Below, piece after piece: positions 36,137 through 45,631 of a stretch of 64,000 nt of DNA. Below the pieces are notes generated by a model. It did no database searches. It was given only the letters and a program-made list of their open reading frames with translations, and was not told where the DNA came from. The DNA lies in NCBI RefSeq assembly GCF_001570525.1, contig NZ_BBXC01000008.1:845247-909246 (forward strand), given 5' to 3'. Positions within the stretch are counted from its first letter, which is position 1, and the number at the start of each line of letters is the position of its first letter. The translations under genes and the position numbers were made by a program. The DNA comes from Herbidospora sakaeratensis (GTDB lineage Bacteria; Actinomycetota; Actinomycetes; Streptosporangiales; Streptosporangiaceae).

Positions 36137-37180
36137 TCAGACCCACGGAGGTGTGTCAACGATCTTGATCACGGCGCTGGAGACGGTCACTCCGGGCCCG
36201 GTCCCGAGCATCAGCATGTGGTCGCCGGGCTTCAGCTGGCCGGTCAGCAGCAGGTGGTCGAGGGACAGGACCTGGTCGCTGGCCCCGCAGTGGCCGATGG
36301 TGCGGCCGTAGTCCCAGGTCGAGCGGGACATGGGCAGGTCGAGCATGGCCATGCAGCGCTGCTCGACGATCTCTTCCGAGTAGTTCATGAACGCCACCCG
36401 GGTGAGGTCGGCGGGTTTGATCCCGCTCTCGTCCAGGGCGCGCTCGACGACCTCCATCAGCGCCCGCTGGATCTTGAACAGCGCCGCGGTGGCCTCGCCC
36501 TTGGGCATGACCTGCTGGCGGAACTGCTCGTTCCTGGCCGCGAAGCTCATCTTGCGGCCGACGGTGACACCCGGCGGGAACAGCGGCTCGCTGCCCCGGT
36601 GCAGTTCCTCGGCCTCGGTCACGGTCGTCGTGCAGACCGACGTGAGCTGGGCGAAGCCCGGCTCCCTGGTGAGCACGAGCGCACTCGCGGCGTCGCCGCC
36701 GATGTACCCGGGGCCCATGCGCCAGCGGTCCATCAGCGGGGTGCCGTAGTTGTCGGCGGCCACCAGCAGCGCGGCCCGCCGGCCCGGGACGGCGGCCAGG
36801 TGACCGGCCGCCAGCTCCAGGGCGAGGAACACGCCGTTGCAGCCCTGCCGGATCTCGGTCGCGAGCACGTCCCCGCCGACGAGCTGACGCTGCAGGTAGG
36901 AGTGCGGGGGCCAGCCGTCGGGACCCTGGTGCCAGGTGGAGGCGTACAGGAGGAGATCGAGGTCGGCGGGCGCGCGCCCGCTGCGCTTGATCGCGCTCCG
37001 CGCCGCGTGCAGCGCCATCTCGGGGGCCGGCAGGTCGCCGGCCACCACCGCTCCGGCCAGGTTGTGCAGCTCGGCCTCTTCGGCCGGATACCAGCCCTTG
37101 GCCACGGCCTTCTCGACGCTGACGACGGTCCGCGGGACGAAGGCGCCCACTCCGCCGATGTACGTGTCCGGGTAGCGCAT
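36137..37180 (-). CDS. KASIII-like acyltransferase, catalytic His replaced by Asn
   Basis: 347 aa, thiolase fold. Nucleophile C114 is in EIRQGCNGVF. The third triad position is D302 in IGHCGASDQ, as in acyl-transferring KASIII homologues (CerJ/ChlB3 type, Cys-His-Asp) rather than the Asn of true KASIII. At the His position this protein has N266 (VAFMNYSEE), whereas its paralogue at 37428-38465 has His. ATG 37180 overlaps the ACP stop (TGATG). The PKS follows after 20 nt. By analogy with chlorothricin ChlB3/ChlB6, one of the two homologues should move the aryl group from the PKS to the discrete ACP and the other from ACP to the final acceptor. Confidence 0.82.
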   Translation of the reverse strand: MRYPDTYIGGVGAFVPRTVVSVEKAVAKGWYPAEEAELHNLAGAVVAGDLPAPEMALHAARSAIKRSGRAPADLDLLLYASTWHQGPDGWPPHSYLQRQLVGGDVLATEIRQGCNGVFLALELAAGHLAAVPGRRAALLVAADNYGTPLMDRWRMGPGYIGGDAASALVLTREPGFAQLTSVCTTTVTEAEELHRGSEPLFPPGVTVGRKMSFAARNEQFRQQVMPKGEATAALFKIQRALMEVVERALDESGIKPADLTRVAFMNYSEEIVEQRCMAMLDLPMSRSTWDYGRTIGHCGASDQVLSLDHLLLTGQLKPGDHMLMLGTGPGVTVSSAVIKIVDTPPWV

Positions 37181-37431
37181 CAGACGGTTTCGAGCTCTCT
37201 GACCATCGCCGCGATGGTCACGACGTCCTGGAAGTTCTCGGAGTCGAGCTTGGCGGCGGGGATCGGGACGCCGACGTCCTTGCGGAGGAAGTTCAGCAGC
37301 TTCGCCGTGCGCAGCGAGTCGAGCAGGCCCGACGTCAGGAGCGGGGTGGTCTCGTCGACGACGAGGTCGTCGCCCTCCTGGACCAGGTTCTCCTGGATGA
37401 AGTCGACGAGTCTGCGGTTGAGCTCGGTCAT
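37180..37431 (-). CDS. discrete acyl carrier protein
   Basis: 83 aa, acidic and helical. The phosphopantetheine site is Ser in TSGLLDSLRTAKLLNFL (about residue 39). It overlaps the upstream KASIII gene by 4 bp (ATGA) and the downstream one by 1 bp, so all three are translationally coupled. It probably carries the aryl group between the two acyltransferases, like ChlB2 in the chlorothricin pathway. Confidence 0.85.
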   Translation of the reverse strand: MTELNRRLVDFIQENLVQEGDDLVVDETTPLLTSGLLDSLRTAKLLNFLRKDVGVPIPAAKLDSENFQDVVTIAAMVRELETV

Positions 37432-38465
37432 GCGCGCGGCCCTTCCTTGATGACCTTGAAAACTGCGGCGGCGCACGACGTGCCGGAGCCGAAGCCGACC
37501 ATGAGCAGGTGGTCGCCGGGCTTGAGGCCGCCGGTGGCGAGCAGGTGCTCGAAGGCGATGAACTGGTCGACCGCGCCGCAGTGGCCGACGCGCCGGCCGT
37601 AGTCCCAGGTCGTCTGGTCCTCGTCGATGCCGAGCCAGGACATCTGGCCGTCGAGGTCCTCGCGGCGGCCGTGCGGCAGCGCCACCTTCGTGATGTCCGA
37701 CAGGCCGATGCCGGCCTCGTCGAGGGTCTGCTCGACCTGCTGCATCATCGTCTTCTGGATGGTCAGGTGGATGCCGGTGCCCTGCTTCTTGAGCAGCTTC
37801 TGGCGGAACTCCTCGTGCCGGTCGCCGAAGCTCAGGCCGACGCCGACGGTGGCGTCCGGGGGCCAGAGCGGGTAGCCGCCGTCGTTGACGGCGTCGGCCT
37901 CGGGGATCACGGTCGCGTTCACCGACAGGAGCTGGGCCATGCCGTGCTCCTTGCCGAGCAGCAGCGCGGCGGCGGCGTCGCCGATCAGCGCGCCGGGCGT
38001 CATCCGCCAGCGGTCGACCAGCGGGGTGCCGTGGTTGTCGGAGGAGACGACCATGGCCGTCTCGCGTTCCGGCAGCGCCATCAGGTAGCTGGCCGCGAGT
38101 TCGAGCGAGCTGATCATGCCGACGCAGCCGCTGCGGATCTCGTACGCCGGCACCGGGCCGCCGAGCAGGTGCATCTGCAGGTAGTGCTGCGGCTGCCAGC
38201 CGTTCGGGCCCTGGTGCCACACCGACGGGTAGAGCAGCAGGTCGAGATCCTTCGGGGACGACTCGCCGTAACGCTCGTAGGCGTCCAGGACCGCGAGCCG
38301 CGCCATCTCGGGGGCCGGCATGTCACCGGCCACCGCGGCGCCGATCTGCCGGAACTTCTCGGCGTCCTCGGCGGGATACCAGCCCTCGCGGACCGCGTGC
38401 TCGACGCTCACGCTCTCCGGCACGTGAACACCGAGGCTCCTGACGAACATGTTGGGTGTACGCAC
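37428..38465 (-). CDS. KASIII-like acyltransferase with Cys-His-Asp triad
   Basis: 345 aa from GTG 38465 (AGGGGA upstream). C114 (EIRSGCVGMIS), H265 (VALPHGRRED) and D300 (VGHCGAVDQ) form the Cys-His-Asp set of acyltransferase-type KASIII proteins. It shares long stretches with the 36137-37180 paralogue (WHQGPxGW, GTPLxDRWRM, TWDYGR), so the two arose by duplication. It is the first gene of the cassette. The role is transfer of an aryl-ACP acyl group to ACP or to a hydroxyl/amine acceptor. The acceptor is not encoded nearby. Confidence 0.85.
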   Translation of the reverse strand: MRTPNMFVRSLGVHVPESVSVEHAVREGWYPAEDAEKFRQIGAAVAGDMPAPEMARLAVLDAYERYGESSPKDLDLLLYPSVWHQGPNGWQPQHYLQMHLLGGPVPAYEIRSGCVGMISSLELAASYLMALPERETAMVVSSDNHGTPLVDRWRMTPGALIGDAAAALLLGKEHGMAQLLSVNATVIPEADAVNDGGYPLWPPDATVGVGLSFGDRHEEFRQKLLKKQGTGIHLTIQKTMMQQVEQTLDEAGIGLSDITKVALPHGRREDLDGQMSWLGIDEDQTTWDYGRRVGHCGAVDQFIAFEHLLATGGLKPGDHLLMVGFGSGTSCAAAVFKVIKEGPRA

Positions 38466-38753
38466 ACGTCCCCTAACTCATGAAAGGAAGCGTCCGAATA
38501 ATCGCGGGCCCGGGATATCAAGCACCTCGGCCGTTCAACGAAAACGGCGAAAAATGGGCCGGCGGGCCGCCAGGGGCAACACTAGGGGCGCGCCCTCGGA
38601 TAAATCAATGTTTCTGGTCGGCGACATTCCGTTAGCCGAACCCAACAGTACGTGTTGAGTTTCGGAAATGCGTCACCGACTTCACCGCATGGTTTTTCCG
38701 AAATCAAACGGCGCCGGGCCGTCGCCATTCGGGTCGGGCCCGGCGGGGTTCGT
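38466..38753. other. promoter region of the polyketide cassette and terminator of the esterase gene
   Basis: Non-coding, noticeably less G+C-rich around 38600-38710 than its surroundings. A GCCGGGCC/GGCCCGGC stem (8 bp, 16-nt loop) at 38713-38744 lies just after the esterase stop and could terminate that transcript. The cassette promoter must lie between it and 38465; boxes not assigned. Confidence 0.45.
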
Positions 38754-40070
38754 CTACGGCACGCGCGTGCAGACGATGTTGTTCATCTTGAACTGGGCCG
38801 GAATGGCGTTCGTCCCGGTGGCGGTGGCCGAGAAGCCGAAACTCTGGCTGGAGCCCGGGCCGATGTAGGAGTTGTGGCCGGCGTCCTTCGCGGTGACCGC
38901 GGCGCCGGTCTGGGTCACGGTGGCGTTCCAGGCGCCCGTGATCGCCTGGTTGCCCGACCACGTCCACTGGACGGTCCAGTTCTGGACCGGGGTGGTGCCG
39001 GTGTTCTTGACGACCACGCCGCCGTTGAAGGCGCCGTTCCAGGTGCCGGTGGAGTAGGTGACCTCGCAGGCGTTGCCCAGCTTGAGTCCGCTGCGCACCC
39101 ACGCGATGAAGTTGGCCCAGCTGGGGTGCAGCGTGCCGGTGCTGACCGTCTCACCGCAGTTGGCGGTGGTCTTGACGGTCTCGTTGCCGTACTGCGCGGG
39201 ATCCATGATCTGGACCATCATGTGGTCGGCCGCGGGCACCGAGACGAAGGTGGCGTTGCCGCACTGCGCCTTGATCCGGTTGAACAGCAGCACGCTCTGG
39301 CCGTGCGGCACCAGGAAGTCGGCCTGGCCGTGCAGGAACAGCAGCGGCGGGTCGGCCGAGTCGACGTAGGTCATCGGGTTGGCGGCGGCCACGGCGGCCG
39401 GGCAGGTCTGGATCGGGCAGCCCACCAGCAGCGACTCGGGCGAGGCGGGCGAGTTGTGGTCGAGCCCCCCGGTCGGCAGGTTCTGCGCGTTCATCTGCAG
39501 GAAGTCGGTCGGACTGTAGAAGGCGAGGCCCACGTGCACGGCGCTGGAGACGCCGGTCGTGCCGACGGTCCCCTCCAGCGCGGTCACGCCGCCCGAGAAC
39601 ACGGCCATCTGCGTCAGCCACGCGCCCGACGAGTCGCCCGCCATCGCGAAGCGGTTGGGGTCGAGCTGGTAGGTGGCGGCGTTGGCGCGCAGATAGCGGA
39701 TGGCCGCCTTGATGTCGTGCACCTGGGCCGGGAAGATCGCCTGCGCGCTCGACCGGACGTTGACGACGGCCACCGCGAAGCCCAGCGGGTTGAAGATGGC
39801 CGCGATCTCGGCCCCCAGGGGCTTGCTGTCGTCGCTCGTCCACGCCGAGCCGCTGTGCCAGATCAGCAGCGGCCGGGGCGTCATCCCGGTGGACGGGAGG
39901 TAGATGTCCAGCAGGTGCCCCCTGCTACCGGCCGGCTGTGCGGGCGCGTAGGCGATGTCGGAGATCACCTGCGCGTGCGCCGGCGGCGCCAGGGCCACCG
40001 ACACGCCGAGTGTGGCCAGCATGGTCATCACCATGCCGGCGACCGCGGCCATGTGTATTCGAACTTGCAT
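38754..40070 (-). CDS. secreted alpha/beta-hydrolase esterase with C-terminal CBM2 (cellulose-binding) module
   Basis: 438 aa. The signal peptide (AAVAGMVMTMLATLGVSVAL, cleavage near AHA) is followed by a BD-FAE/acetylxylan-esterase-like hydrolase. Its oxyanion region is LIWHSGSAW, the nucleophile Ser is in AGDSSGAWL, the Asp is in LHGQADFLVP and the His in AADHMMVQ. A short linker leads to a CBM2 of about 100 residues (CEVTYSTGTWNGAFNGG, NWTVQWTWSGNQ) with surface Trp residues and paired Cys at the ends. ATG 40070 has GGAG 9 nt upstream. It probably removes acetyl or feruloyl groups from cell-wall polysaccharides. It is a single-gene unit. Confidence 0.87.
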   Translation of the reverse strand: MQVRIHMAAVAGMVMTMLATLGVSVALAPPAHAQVISDIAYAPAQPAGSRGHLLDIYLPSTGMTPRPLLIWHSGSAWTSDDSKPLGAEIAAIFNPLGFAVAVVNVRSSAQAIFPAQVHDIKAAIRYLRANAATYQLDPNRFAMAGDSSGAWLTQMAVFSGGVTALEGTVGTTGVSSAVHVGLAFYSPTDFLQMNAQNLPTGGLDHNSPASPESLLVGCPIQTCPAAVAAANPMTYVDSADPPLLFLHGQADFLVPHGQSVLLFNRIKAQCGNATFVSVPAADHMMVQIMDPAQYGNETVKTTANCGETVSTGTLHPSWANFIAWVRSGLKLGNACEVTYSTGTWNGAFNGGVVVKNTGTTPVQNWTVQWTWSGNQAITGAWNATVTQTGAAVTAKDAGHNSYIGPGSSQSFGFSATATGTNAIPAQFKMNNIVCTRVP

Positions 40071-40520
40071 AGTGCGACTCCGGTCGGTCGGATGATCGCC
40101 GCTCCCCCGGCAGCGACGTCCTGCACGAGTGTCGCGGCTTCCATCGATATGGGCGGGGAGACGATATGACACATAAGTCGGGATGGTCAAAAAGTTCTTA
40201 ACTCGTTTTTCAGAGCGGCATAAACCGGACATCCCACATCGACATGGCGCTTAGAAGTACAGAAGACGCTTGCCCTGCACGGGCCGTCGGATACGCACCT
40301 GCGAGGCTCTTCAAGGCCGCCGTGTACGCAACGGGACAGCCCCCCGGAAAGTAATTTCGCATTCACCGACGGTGAATGCGCGCGAACAAACGCCACTTCA
40401 ACGCGGCAACGGATGAAAGTTTCACGGCCGGTTGCGCTCGGATACCGGCGTGACAATTTTCCTAACGAGCGGTGAGTGATAATGTCCGCCGTCATGATCT
40501 CCACGTTCCCAGGAGGACGA
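40071..40520. other. non-coding divergent promoter region
   Basis: 450 bp between the esterase and the small secreted protein. No protein-like frame with a ribosome site. The segment 40160-40250 is AT-richer and probably contains the esterase promoter. I could not find a repeated or clearly palindromic operator. Confidence 0.4.
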
Positions 40521-40742
40521 ATGCGAAAGGCACGCGCAGTTCTCGTCTCGGCCGTCGTGGTTCTCGGGGCCTCCTTGATGATCGGCGCCACCCCCGCACA
40601 GGCCGACACGCGGCTCGCCGGTGTCTTCAGGACGTCGGCGGAGTGCGAGCGGATCGGCGCCCACGGCGTCGCCCAGGACTGGTGGAACGACTACTCGTGC
40701 GTGTGGGAGGGCCGCTACCGCTACTACTTCCTCTACGCGTGA
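40521..40742 (+). CDS. small secreted protein, unknown family
   Basis: 73 aa. AGGAGGACGA immediately precedes ATG. The signal peptide (KARAVLVSAVVVLGASLMIG, cleavage near AQA) leaves a mature chain of about 43 residues with two Cys (SAECERIG; YSCVWEGRYRYYF) that can pair, and an aromatic C-terminus (YRYYFLYA). Small Cys-paired secreted proteins of this layout are common in actinomycetes and uncharacterised. It is monocistronic, with a terminator 20 nt after the stop. Confidence 0.7.
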   Translation: MRKARAVLVSAVVVLGASLMIGATPAQADTRLAGVFRTSAECERIGAHGVAQDWWNDYSCVWEGRYRYYFLYA

Positions 40743-40762
40743 CCCTGAAAGACGACCAGTAG

Positions 40763-40788
40763 CGGCGGTGTCGGTCGGGACACCGCCG
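40763..40788. terminator. hairpin terminator
   Basis: CGGCGGTGTC and GACACCGCCG form a perfect 10-bp stem around GGTCGG. It lies between the small secreted protein gene and the convergent ABC-F gene and may serve both. Confidence 0.75.
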
Positions 40789-40827
40789 TGGAAGTCTCCT
40801 GCTTTCCCCCGGAAGGCGGGCTGACGC

Positions 40828-42435
<1,608 letters not shown>

Positions 42436-42443
42436 GTGACGGC

Positions 42444-44072
42444 CTACGGCGCGGCCGTGCCCAGGTCCGTCAACCGGCCTTCGGAGAGCCGCAACCGGCG
42501 GTCGACCCCGATCTCGGTGAGGAACCGCTCGTCGTGGCTGACCACCACGAACGCCCCTTCGTAGGCGGTGAGCGCACTCTCCAGCTGGGCGACGCTGACC
42601 AGGTCGAGGTTGTTGGTCGGTTCGTCCAGCAGCAGGAGCTGCGGCGCGGGTTCGGCGTACAGCACGCAGGCCAGGGTCGCCCGCAACCGCTCACCACCCG
42701 AGAGCACCCCGACGGGAAGATGGATGCGCGCCCCCCGGAACAGGAAGCGGGCCAGCAGGTTCATGCGCTGCGCCTGCGGCATCGCGGGCGCGAACGCCGC
42801 CAGGTTCTCCGCCACGGTCCGATCGAGGTCGAGCAGATCGAGCCGCTGGGACAGGTAGGCGACCCGCCCATCGGCCCGCCGGGTCTCCCCGCCGTCGAGC
42901 TCACCGTTGATCACCCGCAGCAGGGTCGACTTCCCGGCCCCGTTGGGCCCGGTCAGCGCGATGCGCTCCGGCCCCCGGATCGTCAGATCGGCCCCCTCCC
43001 CCGCGAACAGAGCCCGCCCGCCGTAGTGGACCTGCATGTTCTTGCCGAGGAACACCGTGCGCCCGGCCGGAACATTGGTTCCGGGCAGCTCCAGCGTGAT
43101 CTTCTGCTCGTCCCGCAACGCCCGCCCCGCCTCGTCGAGCCGCGCCTTGGCCTGGCTCACCCGGGCGGTGTGGGTCTCGTTGGCCTTCCCCGCCGACTCC
43201 TGGGCGTTCCGCTTCATCGTCCCAGCGAAGATCTTCGGCAGCCCCGCGTTCTTGAGGTTCCTGGACGCGTTGCTCGCCCGCCGCTCGGCCCGCTCCCGCG
43301 CCTGCTGCAACTCCCGCTTCTCCCGCTTGACCTCCTGCTCGGCGTTGCGGACGTTCTTCTCCGCGACCTCCCGAGCGACCTTGACGGCCTCCTCGTACGC
43401 GGTGAAGTTCCCGCCGTGGAACTGAAGGTCGCCCTGGTGGAGCTCGGCGATCCGGTCCATCCGATCAAGCAGCGCCCGGTCGTGGCTGACCAGCAGCAGA
43501 CAACCGCTCCAGCCCTCCAGCACTTCGTAGAGCTGGTGGCGGGCGTCCAAATCGAGATTGTTGGTGGGCTCGTCGAGCAACAGCACATCGGGCCGCTTCA
43601 ACAGCTGGGCGGCCAGCCCGAGCGAGACGACCTGCCCCCCGCTGAACGTGTGCAGCGTCCGGTCGAAGGAGACGTCACCGAGCCCCAGCCGATCGAGCTG
43701 AGCACGAGTGCGCTCCTCGATGTCCCAGTCATTGCCGATCGTGGTGAAATGCTCCTCGCTGGCATCACCGGATTCGATGGCGTCCAGAGCCCTGATGACC
43801 GGAGCGATGCCGAGCACCTCGGCGACGGTGAGATCCCCGGCCAGAGGCAACGTCTGAGGCAGATACCCCAGCACACCCCCGACCGAGACCGATCCCGCGG
43901 CCGGCTTGAGCTCCCCGGCGATCAACCGGAGCAGCGTGCTCTTCCCCGCCCCGTTGGGCGCGACCAGCCCGGTCCGGCCGCCCGGGACGCTGAAGGAGAG
44001 ATCCTGGAACACCGGAGTGTCGTCGGGCCAGGAGAAGGACAGGGTGGAACAGACGACGAACGCGTCGGACAT
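42444..44072 (-). CDS. ABC-F ATPase, antibiotic-resistance/ribosome-protection type (first copy)
   Basis: 542 aa. Walker A: APNGAGKST and GPNGAGKST. Signatures: FSGGQVVSLGLAAQLL and LSGGERLRATLACVLY. Walker B: LLLDEPTNNLDL twice. A long charged interdomain linker (about 215-310; KREKRELQQARERAERRA) is a predicted helical hairpin. No permease partner is nearby, as expected for ABC-F. GAGG lies about 8 nt before ATG 44072. The 5' region carries a leader peptide and hairpins, typical of inducible ribosome-protection genes. Which antibiotic is involved cannot be told. Confidence 0.87.
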   Translation of the reverse strand: MSDAFVVCSTLSFSWPDDTPVFQDLSFSVPGGRTGLVAPNGAGKSTLLRLIAGELKPAAGSVSVGGVLGYLPQTLPLAGDLTVAEVLGIAPVIRALDAIESGDASEEHFTTIGNDWDIEERTRAQLDRLGLGDVSFDRTLHTFSGGQVVSLGLAAQLLKRPDVLLLDEPTNNLDLDARHQLYEVLEGWSGCLLLVSHDRALLDRMDRIAELHQGDLQFHGGNFTAYEEAVKVAREVAEKNVRNAEQEVKREKRELQQARERAERRASNASRNLKNAGLPKIFAGTMKRNAQESAGKANETHTARVSQAKARLDEAGRALRDEQKITLELPGTNVPAGRTVFLGKNMQVHYGGRALFAGEGADLTIRGPERIALTGPNGAGKSTLLRVINGELDGGETRRADGRVAYLSQRLDLLDLDRTVAENLAAFAPAMPQAQRMNLLARFLFRGARIHLPVGVLSGGERLRATLACVLYAEPAPQLLLLDEPTNNLDLVSVAQLESALTAYEGAFVVVSHDERFLTEIGVDRRLRLSEGRLTDLGTAAP

Positions 44073-44093
44073 GCGAGAAACCTCATGGGTGAT

Positions 44094-44118
44094 CCGGGCG
44101 CGCGAAGGGGGCGCCCGG
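44094..44118 (-). promoter_or_regulatory. hairpin just upstream of the first ABC-F gene
   Basis: CCGGGCGC and GCGCCCGG form a perfect 8-bp stem around a 9-nt loop. It lies about 10 nt before the ribosome site of the first ABC-F gene and downstream of the leader ORF, so it could act as an attenuator or ribosome-site sequester. Confidence 0.55.
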
Positions 44119-44195
44119 CAGGAAACAGGGGGACGACGAGATGGCCACGGCGGCTGCGCGAGTGCGCGCCTGCCAGCGGCCTATCGGGTCCGGTC

Positions 44196-44225
44196 TCAGC
44201 CGGAGATGTCGTCGTCTACCACCAT
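44196..44225 (-). CDS. 9-codon leader peptide upstream of the ABC-F genes
   Basis: ATG 44225 opens a short frame MVVDDDISG followed by TGA. It has a strong ribosome site (CAGGAGACCAGAC directly upstream). It lies about 120 nt before the first ABC-F start, between two hairpins. Short leader ORFs whose translation stalls with antibiotic commonly control ABC-F genes. Here the leader has a good start and the right placement; stalling is not shown. Confidence 0.6.
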   Translation of the reverse strand: MVVDDDISG

Positions 44226-44254
44226 GTCTGGTCTCCTGGTTTCTGATCACGCAC

Positions 44255-44291
44255 AGGTCCGGCTCCCGGAAGAGACGCGCCGGGAGGACCT
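44255..44291 (-). promoter_or_regulatory. hairpin upstream of the leader peptide
   Basis: An interrupted stem: AGGTCC pairs with GGACCT, and TCCCGG with CCGGGA, with a 3-nt bulge and a 10-nt loop. It lies 30 nt upstream of the leader ATG on the ABC-F transcript, or near its start. Confidence 0.5.
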
Positions 44292-44715
44292 GTCCCTGTC
44301 AGCCTAAGGGCAGCCAGGGGATGAACGGCGACGAGTGTGCCAAAGAGGCTCAGCACCGTCAACCACGAGCCCCCAGCCGGCAGGCCTGAACACCGACAAG
44401 GCGATCGCGATCGCGGAACCGACAGCCCGCCGCCAAATCGGCGCGGTACTCGTCTTGGCCTGGACGGTCGCCCAGCGCGACGCCGAACTCCTGCACTGTT
44501 GGGTGAGCAGGCCCGCCTGATACCGCGATCGGAAGCAGCGGATGACTCCTACTACGCATAGATGAAAGTCATCACCCATCTATGCGTAGTGTCATGCGGT
44601 TTGGAATCGGCGTCCCGAGTGAGTGGAGCCACAGGTAGATGGTTTGCGGCGGGTATTCGAGTAAGTCGATCACCCATCTCGTGATCGGGACGCCTGATCG
44701 CTAAGATCCGCCACC
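44292..44715. other. non-coding or decayed region with a 14-bp inverted repeat
   Basis: The region holds the presumed ABC-F promoter (minus strand) and a perfect inverted repeat, ACTACGCATAGATG (44551-44564) and CATCTATGCGTAGT (44577-44590). A second pair, GATGACT (44541-44547) and AGTCATC (44567-44573), overlaps it and would compete for folding. Short frames on both strands around 44335-44580 look weakly protein-like but match nothing I know and lack ribosome sites. Confidence 0.5.
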
Positions 44716-45474
44716 ATGACCTTGATCCTTAATGTCGCGATGGCCGTCTCGCTATTGGCGTCGGCGCCGACCGGCCCGGGGGCTCTCACCAAGAATGCGA
44801 TCTACAAAGCCGGTGCACTGCCCACGGTCACCTGCACCGAAGAGACCTACTTCGCCGAATTCGATGCCGCGAAACGACAGGCCGAAAACGCCCTGACCTG
44901 CCTGGAACAGGCCTGGCGGCCCTTACTGGCCAAGGCGAAGATCCCCTTCAAGCGCCCCAAACTCGTCATCAGGGACGGCGACCGCGTCAAAGCATGCGGA
45001 GTTTCCGGCACGACATACGAGACGCTCGGCATGTACTGCCCGAAGAACAACACGATCTACGTCTGGTCCCCGGAGAGGTCACGGAAAGACGAACTCGACC
45101 GCCCGACTCTCCTGGTGAGCGTCGCGCGTGCCTACGCCTACCACATCCAGCAAATCACCGGAATACGTCCCGCCGCGCAGAATGCCTTCGACAAAGCCTC
45201 GAAGCGCGGCAAGAAGGACGTGAGCCTCCGGTTGGAGATGCAGACCACCTGCTTCACGGCAGCCTTCCTCGGCAGCGTCTGGGATTCCCTCGGGTACACC
45301 GCCGAAGACCACACCTCGGACTACGTGCTGTGGGTGCTGGTCAACATGCATCATGCGACGGACTTCAACAACGGCAAGGCCGCCAACGCCAGTCATTGGG
45401 CGACACGAGGGTTCAACACTCGCTCCCCCGGAGCATGTCAGACGTTCTCGGCACCGGCGAAGCGGGTCAGCTAG
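44716..45474 (+). CDS. secreted homologue of neutral zinc metallopeptidases lacking the catalytic motif
   Basis: 252 aa, with a likely signal peptide (LILNVAMAVSLLASAP). The fold matches the YpfJ/neutral zinc metallopeptidase family: YCPKNNTIYVW, then LLVSVARAYAYHIQ where active members have a HEYGHH-type helix, then RLEMQTTCFTAAFLGSVW (active members: E-x-QADC). R138, A139 and Y142 replace the first His, catalytic Glu and second His; H143, E174 and C179 remain. It therefore cannot bind zinc normally and is probably a binding or regulatory protein. Several Cys suggest disulfides. The gene stands alone in an accessory region. Confidence 0.7.
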   Translation: MTLILNVAMAVSLLASAPTGPGALTKNAIYKAGALPTVTCTEETYFAEFDAAKRQAENALTCLEQAWRPLLAKAKIPFKRPKLVIRDGDRVKACGVSGTTYETLGMYCPKNNTIYVWSPERSRKDELDRPTLLVSVARAYAYHIQQITGIRPAAQNAFDKASKRGKKDVSLRLEMQTTCFTAAFLGSVWDSLGYTAEDHTSDYVLWVLVNMHHATDFNNGKAANASHWATRGFNTRSPGACQTFSAPAKRVS

Positions 45475-45631
45475 CCAGATGACACCGAGACACGATGCCG
45501 TACCCGCCGACCGGGCCGCCGCATCGGCCCACGTCGGAAGCTTCCGTGCCGAGATGCCGAGGATTCATCCGGGTCGTGGAGACAGGTTGCCGCACGACCC
45601 GGCACCACCGCCGTTGTGATGGTTCGAAATC

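Noticed and set aside
44304-44579. Short genes on both strands upstream of the 14-bp inverted repeat
   Set aside because: Weakly protein-like text but mutually antisense, without ribosome sites or family resemblance.
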